Part shown: positions 21,213 to 31,492 of the stretch, one piece after another
Layout: every line of letters starts with the position of its first letter
How positions within the stretch are numbered: position 1 is the stretch's first letter
Program-made: the position numbers and the translations under genes
The notes under the pieces: model-generated
Seen by the model: the letters and a program-made list of their open reading frames with translations, nothing else
What the model was told of the DNA's origin: nothing
Database searches by the model: none
NCBI GenBank assembly: GCA_003116975.1
Contig: BGKB01000091.1
Location: 1-64,000 of the forward strand
DNA length: 64,000 bases
Reading direction: 5' to 3'
Source: Aurantiochytrium sp. KH105
Taxonomy: Eukaryota > Sar > Bigyra > Thraustochytrida > Thraustochytriidae

Positions 21213-23078
21213 TCATTGGCGGTCGACAGCGTCCGGGGGAGTGAGAATCGAAGCTTGCGGATGTGCCTCCTTGCCGTCCTTTTGCAGGTTGCGAAACTTG
21301 GACTGTGCCTCATGCGCAGCCTCGCTGCGCACCAAGTTCTGCTGCGAGGCATCAGAGTAATAACCCAACCCCCGGTCGCCAAGACGAAAGACCATACCAG
21401 CACGCGCGCCTTGGAAAGAAGTGAAGGGTCCGTCAAAGGAGCTCTTCGCATAGTCAATCGCCGGGACAACCGGCACAGGAGCAGGTGTTGCAGTGGCCGC
21501 ACCGGCAGACATGGCGGGCTCCGTCTCTGCGGAATCCTCGTAATCCTCCGTGCGCATGTCGTTAAGGCCGAGTTCCTCATTGTCATCGAAAGAACGATCG
21601 TAGAGAATCTCGGTGAGGCGCTCTTCAGGCTCGGGGGCAGTTGGACTGTAAATGTAAGAGTTGGCGAGCGGGTCGCGAATGACAAGAGTGAAAGCCTCCT
21701 CGCCAGCGATCATACCCTCGAAGCGCGTCTCAAGCTCTTGAAATTTGTCACGCACAGAATCCTGCGCAGAGTCGCCAGTCGAGAAATCTGCCGCTTGACC
21801 TTCAAAGAGGGTCTCCTTTACAAGCGTCAGGAGTCCCTCCACGGTGGTGTACATGCCTCCCAACGAGCCCTGGGTGACCTCGATTTCGAGCTCGGGAATG
21901 AAAACGCCCGACGAGTTGCTTTTGACAACGTCGCGACTCATGTCCTCCTGCCACGCCACGCGACCCAGCTCCTCTTGCGCAGGCACAAAGAGACGGATCT
22001 CCTTGCCCTTGTCAGGAATCGCGCCGCCGCCCTTGACCTCGCTGGTGCGGTAACCGCAGGCGTCGCTTGGGCAGTCAAAGGCCATAATAATGACCTCCTT
22101 GAAGAAAGGAATGTCAGTGATGCAGGTCTTGGAGGTTCCCTCGGTGCCGCAGTTGGGACAGTTGGTGGGAATCTGGAAGACTTCCTTTTCCATGATGCGT
22201 GCGAGCGCATCGTCGGCCTTGTCCCGAGCGATCGTAGAGCCTTCCGGTGCGTGGAAGGAGGCCGCTAGCTCCTGGCGACGCTGTTCGAGTGTAGCCTCCG
22301 CTTCGAGCTCGGTCTGCGTTTTGTCGAGCTCCCCTGCAAGCATCTCCTCCTCGTTCTCGTATGATTCGAGCTGAAGGCCAAGCGCCTCGTTTTGCTCCTT
22401 GGTCCGCACGTATCGGTTGACATGGAGCTTCAGGTCGGCCTTTGGAGCATTCGGGTTCTCGAGAAAGGAGTTTCCCGTAGGATCATCGAGGACCAGGTGT
22501 ACAGGGAAAGACAGGCCGCTGAGGAGCAAGGCAAAACGACCAATGAACTCGTCGACCTGGGCTGCGACCTCGGGCGCTACGAGCCGACGCTGTTCCTGAC
22601 TATCTTTAAGTTCATCGAGCGCAGTGCGCAAGATGCCTTCGATTGTGGAGAAGCACCCTTTGCCTTTGGGGATCTCAAATTCGAGCTCCTCCACTGTAAG
22701 CGTGGCATGATCTGATTTGACAAGCTGGCGCTGAAAGTCCTCCTCGGACTCGAGACGCAGTCGGTACTTGGTGCCGCGGTCCTGTACGCGGGATCCGCTC
22801 TGGATTTCATTGTTGGACCATCCGCAGTGCGGGCAGCGAAAGCTCATCAGAATGATTTCTCGGAAAAACGGAATGTCTGTGAAAAGGAGCCGAGTTGTGC
22901 CCTTCTTGTGGCACTCCATGCACAGGCTTTCCATCTCGGTCGGCATGTCCTTGTCGACCGTCACAACATCGCCGATCTTTGGGTACATGTTTTCCGCATC
23001 ATCCTGTTTTTGTTCCTGCTGCTGCTGTTGCTGCTGCTGCTGCTCCTCTTGCACTTGCTGCTCTTGTTCCAAAGACAT
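21213..23078 (-). CDS. ZPR1: Zinc-finger protein ZPR1
   Basis: A 621-residue single-exon protein with the duplicated ZPR1 layout. After a Gln/Glu-rich N-terminus (polyQ from a CTG-strand repeat), finger 1 (CMEC...CPHC, about residues 53-90) is followed by its A/B domain. Finger 2 (CPNC...CPSDAC, near residue 312) begins the second half. Both halves have the family phrase DIPFF(R/K)E. Known role: ZPR1 binds eEF1A (as a folding chaperone in yeast) and, in animals, growth-factor receptors and SMN complexes. The second Cys pair of finger 2 has four residues between the cysteines instead of two. It is longer than human ZPR1 (459) because of inserted linkers. The ATG at 23078 (MSLEQEQQ) is the first true ATG. 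Confidence 0.95.
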   Translation of the reverse strand: MSLEQEQQVQEEQQQQQQQQQEQKQDDAENMYPKIGDVVTVDKDMPTEMESLCMECHKKGTTRLLFTDIPFFREIILMSFRCPHCGWSNNEIQSGSRVQDRGTKYRLRLESEEDFQRQLVKSDHATLTVEELEFEIPKGKGCFSTIEGILRTALDELKDSQEQRRLVAPEVAAQVDEFIGRFALLLSGLSFPVHLVLDDPTGNSFLENPNAPKADLKLHVNRYVRTKEQNEALGLQLESYENEEEMLAGELDKTQTELEAEATLEQRRQELAASFHAPEGSTIARDKADDALARIMEKEVFQIPTNCPNCGTEGTSKTCITDIPFFKEVIIMAFDCPSDACGYRTSEVKGGGAIPDKGKEIRLFVPAQEELGRVAWQEDMSRDVVKSNSSGVFIPELEIEVTQGSLGGMYTTVEGLLTLVKETLFEGQAADFSTGDSAQDSVRDKFQELETRFEGMIAGEEAFTLVIRDPLANSYIYSPTAPEPEERLTEILYDRSFDDNEELGLNDMRTEDYEDSAETEPAMSAGAATATPAPVPVVPAIDYAKSSFDGPFTSFQGARAGMVFRLGDRGLGYYSDASQQNLVRSEAAHEAQSKFRNLQKDGKEAHPQASILTPPDAVDRQ

Positions 23079-23147
23079 GGTGCCCGATTTCAACTAGAAG
23101 CTCGTCGGAGAGATCTCGCACTCCTCGGAATGAACGTGAAAACTCAC

Positions 23148-23162
23148 GTTCGCACGCACGTT

Positions 23163-23193
<31 letters not shown>
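23148..23193. repeat. (CGCA)n microsatellite
   Basis: Tandem cgcacgca units upstream of ZPR1. Confidence 0.9.
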
Positions 23194-23195
<2 letters not shown>

Positions 23196-23896
23196 GCAAC
23201 TTGTGTCCTTCGCTTGCTGCTTTCGTACTTTCCCACCTCGCGCTCCTTCTCGTTGGCCGTGGCGTTCGCTTCCTGGGCTTTCGGGTCTGGCCTCGTCACT
23301 TTTCTCCTGGCGGCTCCTGTTGCTGCCAGTGGCCGAGCCCGCCGCGCCACCCACCACTGGCACCGCGGGCGGGCCTTGGATTCCCGACTTGTGTCGCCAT
23401 TCTCGACTTTTGGCGCCGCGTATTTTCCACTTGCGGGCGTTCCCGTCACTTGCGCCGCATTTTTCGAGAACGTTCGCTCCCGTGAACTACAACCTGAACG
23501 TGGCCGAGAAAAGTTCTAGTCGTTCTCAACTTTCCAGAAAATTTACTGCGAAACCCTTTCCTAGAACAGGCGCAAGGCGCCGGCGGCTGCGGCGCCGCCC
23601 GCCGCAGTTTGAAATAGACCTTTTTCCTTCATCGTGATAGGCCGCCCCTGCCTGGTCGTTAGGAGGCCTGCTTGAGTAGTAGTACTACTATGCAGGGGCA
23701 GAACGGGAACGTTGATGTACTATTGTTGTTGAATAACTCGACTTGTGGTCTCCGTTTGCCTGATTTGCGCAAGGGCATGTGTAGTAAATTTGCGGCTACT
23801 TGCCAATCAGAGCAGAGAGGCGGGGGAGAGAGCAACAGTTTGAAATAGTCGAAGCGGTGAAGAAGCGAGCCGCGCCGCGGCGCGAGACAGCGCAGC

Positions 23897-23925
23897 GCGC
23901 AGGGCAGGGCAGGGCAGGGCAGGGT
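23897..23925. repeat. (GGGCA)n repeat
   Basis: Five gggca units about 200 bases upstream of the BRCA2 ATG. Confidence 0.85.
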
Positions 23926-24127
23926 CGTGGCAACGTCGGGAGGGGGTGCTGGGAGCATCGTCATTGCCCCGCACTTACTCACACGGTGTCAACGTGGACT
24001 ATCGCCGCGTCAGGGACGTGCTGTGAGGCCAAGAGGCGCGGGATCCCTCGGATCGCCGCGGATTCGCCATTGCTCACGTGCACGCCAAACGCTTTGAAAA
24101 GAAGACCTTGGGGACGCGCTCCTGGGC

Positions 24128-27100
24128 ATGGCCCGGCTCGAGGAGACTGCCGCGGAAAGTGGTTCACAAAGCCCGGATCTTTTGGCAGATCTCAGCGACG
24201 ATGAGCTTGAGAATGAGAATCAAGAGGACCACCACGACGCCAAAAATGGTGACGAGGTTGTGCACGACGCAAGTCTCGAAGGACACTCACGAGCGCGCCC
24301 CAATGTACCATACGGCGATCATAAACAGAGTCATGACGCCAACGACCAGCACATATGCAAGACAAAAGATGACGATTGTCACGGAAGCGATAAAACGTGC
24401 GCACAATCCGAGTCCATAAAAAGCAAGTCAGATCGCGCCGACAACCCGTTAAACTCACCTGAGGCACCTTCGTGGACTCCATTGCGTCAGCGCACGCCAA
24501 TTGTTCAGTTTCGCTACGACTTTGAATTGAGCCAATCGCCTTATTCTTCACAGGAAGGAAATGAAGATTCCTGCAGCGTCAGGTCACCGCTCGGCGCAGC
24601 CAACAACGAGTCCGCCATCGCCTCTTCCTCTCTTCCCACGGCCTGGGCTATGTCCTCATCGACATCGAAAGGATTGAAGAGACCACGGTCGGGCCGTGCT
24701 GTCTCGTCTGCATCAGCATTGGCTACTGCAGCGTCGCCTGATTCGGAGTTTGAAGGACTGCAAGAACGTCACGCCACGAGTGATCATCAGGATGAGGTTC
24801 TTCTTGATGAAGAAGACACGATCCGCCATGCGCCGCGTGGGAAACACACTGGGATCTCTCGCGCCAACGACAAGGAAAATGGTGATTGTAACTCAGAAGT
24901 GTCTAGTTCTCATGGTCTTAAGCTCGATACCGGCTCGGACGCTTCGCAGACCGAAGATTCGGACAAAACCGGGAACCCGATCCGCGCTGCGCAAGGCATG
25001 GCCCCACCATCGGCTGCGACACGTCGTGTCACATGTAGAAATAGTGAACAGACAAGTGGTCTCCCTTTAAATGCCGGTGCAGAGAATGCAAGTGCAAGTT
25101 GTCACGAACGTTTGGTCGAAGCGGACAAAAGCTCACACAAGCCTCCTCAGACGTGTCAGGAACCTGCGTTGTCCATGATGACAGCAAGTTTATTTTCAAC
25201 TGGAGCTGGCAAAAGGGTACATCTGAAGACCTCGTCGCTGAATGATGCGATACGACGTCTCAATGCACCTTTGGCCTCAGTATCAAATGAAGGCGCATCT
25301 GAGGGTTCGCAGACTCCAACGCTAGCTACAAGCGCATTCAAGAAGCATTGGAATCGCGGGCAGACTTCGGACGAAGTGCACGAAGATGCTGCTGGGGACG
25401 GGGCCGACAGCGCCAAGGCAGCTTCTGCGCTCGCTGCCTCGACTTCTCTCCGCGCTACCGATTTTAGTCGATCCACGACCGTGTCAAATTCTAATGTTCC
25501 ATCTGCCGAGACCACCACACCAAGCCTGTTCTCAACGGGTGCAGGAAAGAGGATCATTATTGACCGACAGTCATTGAAAAAGGCAAAAAAATTACTTGCA
25601 TTGACATCGTCCCCGCAATTACCAGCTGCAGGAGCTGAGAGTGGAACTGCTGGCGTCCATCGTCAACCTTTGCAGACCGTGAATGAACAGCTTTCTCTAC
25701 AGACTACAAATGGGCCGCTTCCTGCATCATCGACCCCCAGTCTCTTTTCCACGGGCGCAGGGAAGAAAGTCAACATTAGTCAAACGGCGCTCGACAATGC
25801 TCAAAAGTCCCTCGCATCATCATCGACCCCCAGCCTTTTCTCCACGGGCGCAGGGAAGAAAGTCAACATTAGTCAAACGGCGCTCGACAATGCTCAAAAG
25901 TCCCTCGCATCATCATCGACCCCCAGCCTTTTCTCGACGGGCGCAGGGAAGAAAGTCAACATTAGTCAAACGGCGCTCGACAATGCTCAAAAATCCCTCG
26001 CATCATCATCAACCCCCAGCCTTTTCTCGACGGGCGCCGGGAAGAAAGTCAACATTAGTCAAACGGCGCTCGACAATGCTCAAAAGTCCCTCGCATCATC
26101 ATCGACCCCCAGCCTTTTCTCCACGGGCGCAGGGATGAAGGTCAACATTAACGAGGCGGCTCTAGGGAATGCCGAAAAGAGCATGGGTCCTTCTCCAACA
26201 ACTGCTTCAAAGGTCGAGGTCAGCGCGAGCATGGAAGACAGGGCTACGGCTGGGGCTGCAACGCCGCTTCGATCGCGCGCAAATGCAAGTGCAGGTGCTA
26301 CGTTGCAAAGGACACCAGGCGGGAACCCTCGCTTGCCGGAATTGCGACCCAAGACGCGAGTGTCGCTGAGTGAAAATAGGCGTCCTAAACGGCCGCGTGC
26401 ATTCGTAACTCCATTCAAGAAGGGTTACCGAGAGGCCTCTGGCAATTTATCGTCAGCGAGTGCGCCGCCGAAATTGAAAGGTATAATGTATGGCAACTGT
26501 GATGCATTGTCGAGTGACTCCAAGAAACGCAAGACAAGCCACAATGAGCAATTGAAGGCGTCGCTGGGCGTCTACGATGCTGTCAAACGAGCCAGTCGCC
26601 AAAATCTCGAGGAGCATGCCGGATTCGTCATGGACAAACGACCGTCGACAAACAGCATCCGTGAGGCTGCTCTCGAATTGGGGTCGCCTCGTTGGCTACT
26701 TGCGCTGAATGCAGAAACTTCGGGCCGGGTTCGCTTCAATCCGGATTCTGGCGATATCGAGAGTGTGGCGCCGACTGCATCTGCAGAAGGTACCTACCAA
26801 GTTGCTCGGCGCGTCCTTCTTGACACGGATGGCGTTGATGAAGAGCTCGTGACGGATGCGTGGACGGCAAATCACTATCGATGGATCGTCTGGAAGCTTG
26901 CTGCGTATCAGCGGGTCCTTGGTGCAGCGTCGCCTGCTCTTGCTGACGCCTGTACCCTTGGCAATGTCGTCTTTGATCTCAAATATCGGTATGACCGCGA
27001 GCTGGTCCGCGCAGAAAGGCCAGCGCTGCGCAAGGTGCTTGAAAAAGACGCACCGGTTGCAATGCATATGGTGCTCTGTGTCGCATCCATCGCACGCCCC

Positions 27101-28859
27101 GGATCCGCGCATCACCTCGTCCTCACGGATGGCTGGTACGCAGTGCAAGTCTCCGTGGACTCCTGTCTTCAACGGTACATCGCGAAAAAGCGAATTTCTG
27201 TTGGCAGTAAAATTCATGTCTGTGGCGCGGTGATGATCAACAATGAAGAAGGCGTGAGCCCCCTCGAGGTAGCGACAAACAACCCTCTCATCGAACCAGC
27301 GCCAGGCGCGCGTCCTGAACCAAGATTACGTCTGTCGCAAAATTGTACCTTTCCTGCTGCCTGGCAAACAAAGCTAGGCTTCCAGGCAGAGCCTGTTCTC
27401 TATAAGCAGCTCAGGCATGTGCAGCCATCGGCTGGGACGAGCGTGCCCGGGTTGCGAGCTGTTCTGGTGCGGCACTTTGCCCTTTTGTATTGTGAGCGCG
27501 ATGCTCAAAGCGGACACTGGATTACACGGACTGCAGAAGAAGAGGATGCAGCGCGACGCAAGTACGAGGAGTCCGTGTGCCAGGCGCGAGACGCCATCAT
27601 TGCAGAGCACGAGAATTCGTGGGAAGATCTTTCGCAGGGATCTGGCGGGTCTGCAAAAATGCGCGCGCGTGAAGCCATTGTCCAGCGTCGAAGGGATGCC
27701 GTTTCTAATGCGCTGCTCGATGATCCGAGGGTGCCTGGTCGTCGGGAAATTAAAACAAAGCTTCGAGTTCTATTGCAGCAGCCGGGGTTTGACAACTTCG
27801 CAGAGCTCGCCATGTGGAATCCACCTCGCGACTTTGCGCGCATGTATCCTGAAGGCTCGTATTTAGCGCTGCACGCTCTCACGGTAGTCAGGACAAGCAA
27901 GCCGAGCCTAGCTCGGACGATTTCGCTGAATGCAGGCAAGGAGACCCGGTTCAAGTTGCTCGAAAAGGTGTATCCGGACGCGAACGCTGTGCAGACTCGC
28001 TCGGTGTTGACTGTGACGGAGTTGTGTCGTGCCCAGGATATCGGTTGCCCCTTTATCGACCTTGTTGGCGTGCTTGTCCACATTACGGGTCGCCATGCCT
28101 TCCTTTGTGGTCCCGCTGGAGCGTCTGACATTGTGTCAGTAAATCTAGGACCCCATTCGGCACTTGACGTGACGCACATTCGAACAAATGGAATTGAAAA
28201 GGACTCGATGCCTATTGTCTGCGGCCGGGATCTGGTTGTGCAGCCACGGGACCCGACCTCGAAATTCTTCGCCTGTGGCGAGTACCATCATAGCGCTCTT
28301 GTTTTGAATCCAAGCAGCACGGTACTCGCTGAAGCTCGGTGGCGCGCGTTCGATTCGCAGGTTGCGAGTCTTTGTGCATTCTTGCAAAGTCCAGCGAGTC
28401 AAGACACGCTTGCTCGAGCTGCAGAGACTGTAAAATCCTTCATTGCTGCCACTGCAGTGCCGATGCAGATGCGGGCGAAGACGCCAGTAAGAACCTCAGA
28501 GGAGACGCTGGCGAAGACGCCAGTGAAAACCTCAACGGAGACGCCGGCGAAGACGCCAGCGAAGATGTCAGGAATACCAATGACTTCAGGGGTGCCTATG
28601 ACGCCAGGAACACCTATGACACCAGGGATGTCCAAAACCCAGGTGCGGCTGAAGGCCCCGATTTCGGGAACGCGAGGACGAGCGACCCCGCAACAAGTCT
28701 CGCAGGCATCGTCAAGGGTGGGCGCTATGAGTACGCAACCTACGCATTATGAACTTCAACGACAGGAGCGACTTCGTTTGCAGCAAGAAAAGCAGGCGCA
28801 ATGGCGTGAGCAGCACAAGGCGAGACTGGCGGCTCAAAAGCAGCAGCAACAAAAACAAA

Positions 28860-28928
<69 letters not shown>

Positions 28929-29497
28929 CTTACCGCCAGTATCATCATCATCATTATCATCAACAACAACAACAACAACAACAACAAAAACAACCACTTC
29001 AGCAGTACCAGCACCAGCACCAGCAACGAGTCTATCAGCGCCAGCACCAGCCCCCACAGATACAACACAAGACTGTTGCGCACGACGATGAAAGTCTATT
29101 GACTCTCTTCACACGAAGTGACGAAATGTCAAGCATCATGGTCGCGAGGAAGACGATCGACATCCGACGCACCACCGAAGCGATTCAAGGCCTGCGTACA
29201 GGAGACCTGATTCGGTTCAGAGGCGCGCATCAGACATGTATTGTACGTATCAAGGCCGCTATTCCCTACCAAGATGTGCAGACAGCGCTGGAGCACGAGC
29301 CTCTGGCCAAATTGTACCCTCAGATGGCTCATTCTGCGGAAGCCTTGGAGCTAATTTCGAAGCACATCAATGCTGATGAGGCTGTCTATGCGCTTCACTT
29401 CGACGTGGCCGACAACACTCTCTCGCAGCCGGATTGGGCCACCACTTCTGCGTCTGCCTCTGCCATCTCGGCTGCCTTCAAGTCGCCCGTAAAATGA
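24128..29497 (+). CDS. BRCA2: BRCA2 homologue with seven BRC repeats and C-terminal ASCH-like domain
   Basis: A single 1,789-residue frame from ATG 24128. Seven BRC repeats of the form SLFSTGAGKKVNIS...AL lie at about residues 350-690; four are nearly identical. The DNA-binding region follows: a helical domain from about 838 (IREAALELGSPRWLLAL), OB1 with the hallmark WIVWKLAAYQ, LKYRYD, VLCV and LTDGWYAV, a charged tower-like helix at about 1125-1215, then OB2/OB3. After OB3 come Thr/Pro repeats (KTPVKTSTETPAK), a polyQ run at about 1578-1600, and a final domain at about 1655-1770 with LRTGDLIRFRG and spacing typical of ASCH domains. Known role: BRCA2 loads RAD51 via BRC repeats for homologous recombination; ASCH is an RNA-binding-type fold. 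The fusion is unusual. No intron is needed. Confidence 0.93.
25731..26195 (+). repeat. 93-bp minisatellite encoding BRC repeats
   Basis: Five tandem units of exactly 93 bases starting at about 25731, 25824, 25917, 26010 and 26103. The first four differ at only a few positions; the fifth diverges after its first third. Each unit encodes one 31-residue BRC module, so the number of RAD51-binding sites equals the copy number. Confidence 0.95.
28862..28990 (+). repeat. (CAG)n then (CAA)n polyglutamine tract
   Basis: About 22 uninterrupted CAG codons at 28862-28928, a short His/Tyr interruption, then a CAA run to about 28990, in the linker between the BRCA2 OB folds and the C-terminal domain. Confidence 0.95.
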
Positions 29498-30344
29498 TTC
29501 TTTACTAAGAGCAAGAGCGACTGATCTGACCATGGTCTTGTCTCAGCTATTCTCTCTGTCTGTCAATCCATATTCCTTCCTTTGTATTCCCTATTGGTCT
29601 GACTGGCTTCTCGCAGTTCCCCCGCTTTTCCCACTCCCCCTCCGTGCATGCGGGCGCCCGACTCTCCAGCCCACTGATCGACGTGAATGAAAGCAACCAA
29701 CGATCTCCCGACCCATGGCCAGAACAAATTGCGGCCACATCACCCCCACGAGAAAGAAGAGCTCAACAAAAAACAAAAAAGAAACCCGAGAGCGCTCTTG
29801 CCATTTGCGCTCTGGGAATGGTGTTTTTTTTTAAGGTGCAGAGTACGGGGTTCGCTGTAGAGTCGATAGCAGTGTTAGGATTTCGCCCATATGACCATTA
29901 CCAGTGTGTTCTCACGTACAACCCGCGAGGCTCTCGCCATCGCATAGACTCGCCGATTAAGGCGCTTAAGTGCGACTCCTTAGACCACTCGGACAACCCT
30001 GCTTCCGGTATCACGCACACGCCCCTCAGAGGCTGAGGCAGCGCGTACAAGACTGACGCTGCGCCCGGAGACGCTAACGTTCACACCACCCGCGTGTGCA
30101 AAATAGTCCTAGCGAAGGGGCGAGTAACCTCCTTTATAAGGGAGCCGCCGCGAGGAGAGAAGGAGCAAAGGGGAAGGGAGACCAGCCAGCAAGCCAGCCG
30201 CGAGCTTGAAGGAAAGGCGGCGAGGACCACGGAAGGAAAAACGGGAACATTGACAAATTGAGCGAGCAGCGATTTTTTACCTATAATTGGCTGGATGGCG
30301 ACGTATCGATCCAGCGGTAGGACGTCATTCGAGCACAGCTTGGC
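29498..30344. other. Intergenic between BRCA2 and glycosyltransferase
   Basis: Convergent 3' gap. No protein gene is supported. It contains the tRNA-Leu-like sequence listed separately and GA-rich sequence at 30150-30240. Confidence 0.5.
29899..30002 (-). pseudogene. tRNA-Leu(UAA)-like sequence, probably degenerate
   Basis: On the minus strand the 5' half reads as a tRNA-Leu: acceptor start GCAGGGT, A-box-like TGTCCGAGTGG, a D-stem TCC/GGA, anticodon stem TCGCA with loop CTTAAG, the matching TGCGA strand after an intron of about 19 bases, and a variable arm GGC-GAGA-GCC typical of leucine tRNAs. The 3' half is poor: the T-loop lacks TTCRA and only five of seven acceptor pairs form (ACACTGG). 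About 50 bases further on, near 29832, an A-run follows on the same strand, so a tRNA-derived SINE head is an alternative. Functionality is doubtful. Confidence 0.3.
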
Positions 30345-31355
30345 CTAGCTCGACCGGTAGTACATGCGAAAGATTTCCTCTGGGGTTAGGCCGCCGAGAA
30401 CAAATGCTGCCACGAACATCCAATTGCGTAGAGAATTAGCGAGGATGCCTTTATCCTGCCAGCGGCGAGGCGAGCAAAGTGCGCTGCTTTCGAGGATACA
30501 AACGCATGATCCTTCATGTAGAGCCACGCCTCTTGCTTTTGTCACCAGCGCGAAGTCTTCCATCATCGGCATGGCCTCGAATCCGCCAAGACGATGATAT
30601 TCATCACGACGAATTCCAAAAGTCTGGTCTCCATACGGCAGCCACAGCCACCGCGCTCTCATGTTGGTCAAGCGCTCGAGGCGGCGGAATCGACGTTTCA
30701 AATGGGCAGTATCTTCTCGAGACTCGTCAAGTAGAGCGTCGTTGATTCCAAAGGAGAATGCAGTCATCAATATGCGCTCATTTGCCAGCGCGTTACAAAC
30801 TTCTACATCATACCCAAGAGGAAGGACACAATCGGAATGAACAAAGAGCAATTTTTCTGCAGAAGCCACTTGAGCTCCGCGCTGAAGTGCCTGACCTCTT
30901 CCAGAGGTCGATTTCTCGATTCTCAGTGTCGCGTTGGGAGCCTTGCGCTGCAAGGCGTCCTGTCCATCAGCGAAGGAATCATCCTTGCAGTTCGCGTCGA
31001 TCAAGACGATCTCCAGTCGACGGGGATCCTGGGCAGCACTGTACAAGGATTCTACCAATCTACGTACGCCTTGCGCGCCTTCATTGTACACGGGCACGAC
31101 AACGCTCAGTCGATTAATTGATGAGGACTCATCTCGCAGATGCTGCAGACCCTGCTCTTGCTCCTTTTGTTGCTCGTGTTCTCGCTGCTGTCGCTTTGGC
31201 TGAGGGTCTCCAAGGTGGTGCTCCGGGAGCGAAGTACGTGTTGCTACTCGTTTGAGCGCGAGGGGCCAGCAGTCTGGCCCCGGCAAGAACGGAGCCACGT
31301 AGATGCCCGTGACCGCGACTGCCGCTGCCGGCAGCCATCGCACGGCGCGGCGCAT
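30345..31355 (-). CDS. Family 2 glycosyltransferase, membrane-anchored
   Basis: A 336-residue protein from ATG 31355. A basic start and hydrophobic stretch (LPAAAVAVTGIYVAPFL) at about residues 8-25 form a likely signal anchor, followed by a Gln/Glu-rich stem. The GT-A fold begins LSVVVPVYNEG at about 83, with EIVLIDANCKDDS, GRGQALQRGAQVA and the metal-site segment LLFVHSDC at about 170, then PMMED near 265 and a C-terminal hydrophobic segment. This order matches the TIGR04283-type transferases common in bacteria (usual motif HADT; here HSDC, aspartate kept). Known role: sugar transfer from a nucleotide donor, acceptor unknown; ER/Golgi lumen is inferred. Starts 137 bases from the divergent RABL6 gene. 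Confidence 0.85.
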   Translation of the reverse strand: MRRAVRWLPAAAVAVTGIYVAPFLPGPDCWPLALKRVATRTSLPEHHLGDPQPKRQQREHEQQKEQEQGLQHLRDESSSINRLSVVVPVYNEGAQGVRRLVESLYSAAQDPRRLEIVLIDANCKDDSFADGQDALQRKAPNATLRIEKSTSGRGQALQRGAQVASAEKLLFVHSDCVLPLGYDVEVCNALANERILMTAFSFGINDALLDESREDTAHLKRRFRRLERLTNMRARWLWLPYGDQTFGIRRDEYHRLGGFEAMPMMEDFALVTKARGVALHEGSCVCILESSALCSPRRWQDKGILANSLRNWMFVAAFVLGGLTPEEIFRMYYRSS

Positions 31356-31492
31356 GGAGTCCCACCGAGTGGAAGTCACGGTCTAGCCTTTGCCAGGCTA
31401 CAGCAGGTTCACTTTGTTGGAAAGCAGACGAAAGGGGTCGGTCACCGCGCCTCGCCGGGCAAAACAAACCAAACAATTGCGTAGAAGCAGCC
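31356..31492. promoter_or_regulatory. Compact bidirectional promoter, GT2 / RABL6
   Basis: Only 137 bases separate the two start codons, so promoter elements and both leaders must share this space. Confidence 0.55.

Larger units (their letters stand above)
23079..24127. promoter_or_regulatory. Divergent upstream region, ZPR1 / BRCA2
   Basis: 1.05 kb between head-to-head starts. It contains a CGCA repeat and a GGGCA repeat (listed separately) and no credible gene. Confidence 0.5.

Noticed and set aside
21216-22268. 350-codon plus-strand frame opposite ZPR1
   Set aside because: Antisense shadow; codon pattern mirrors ZPR1.
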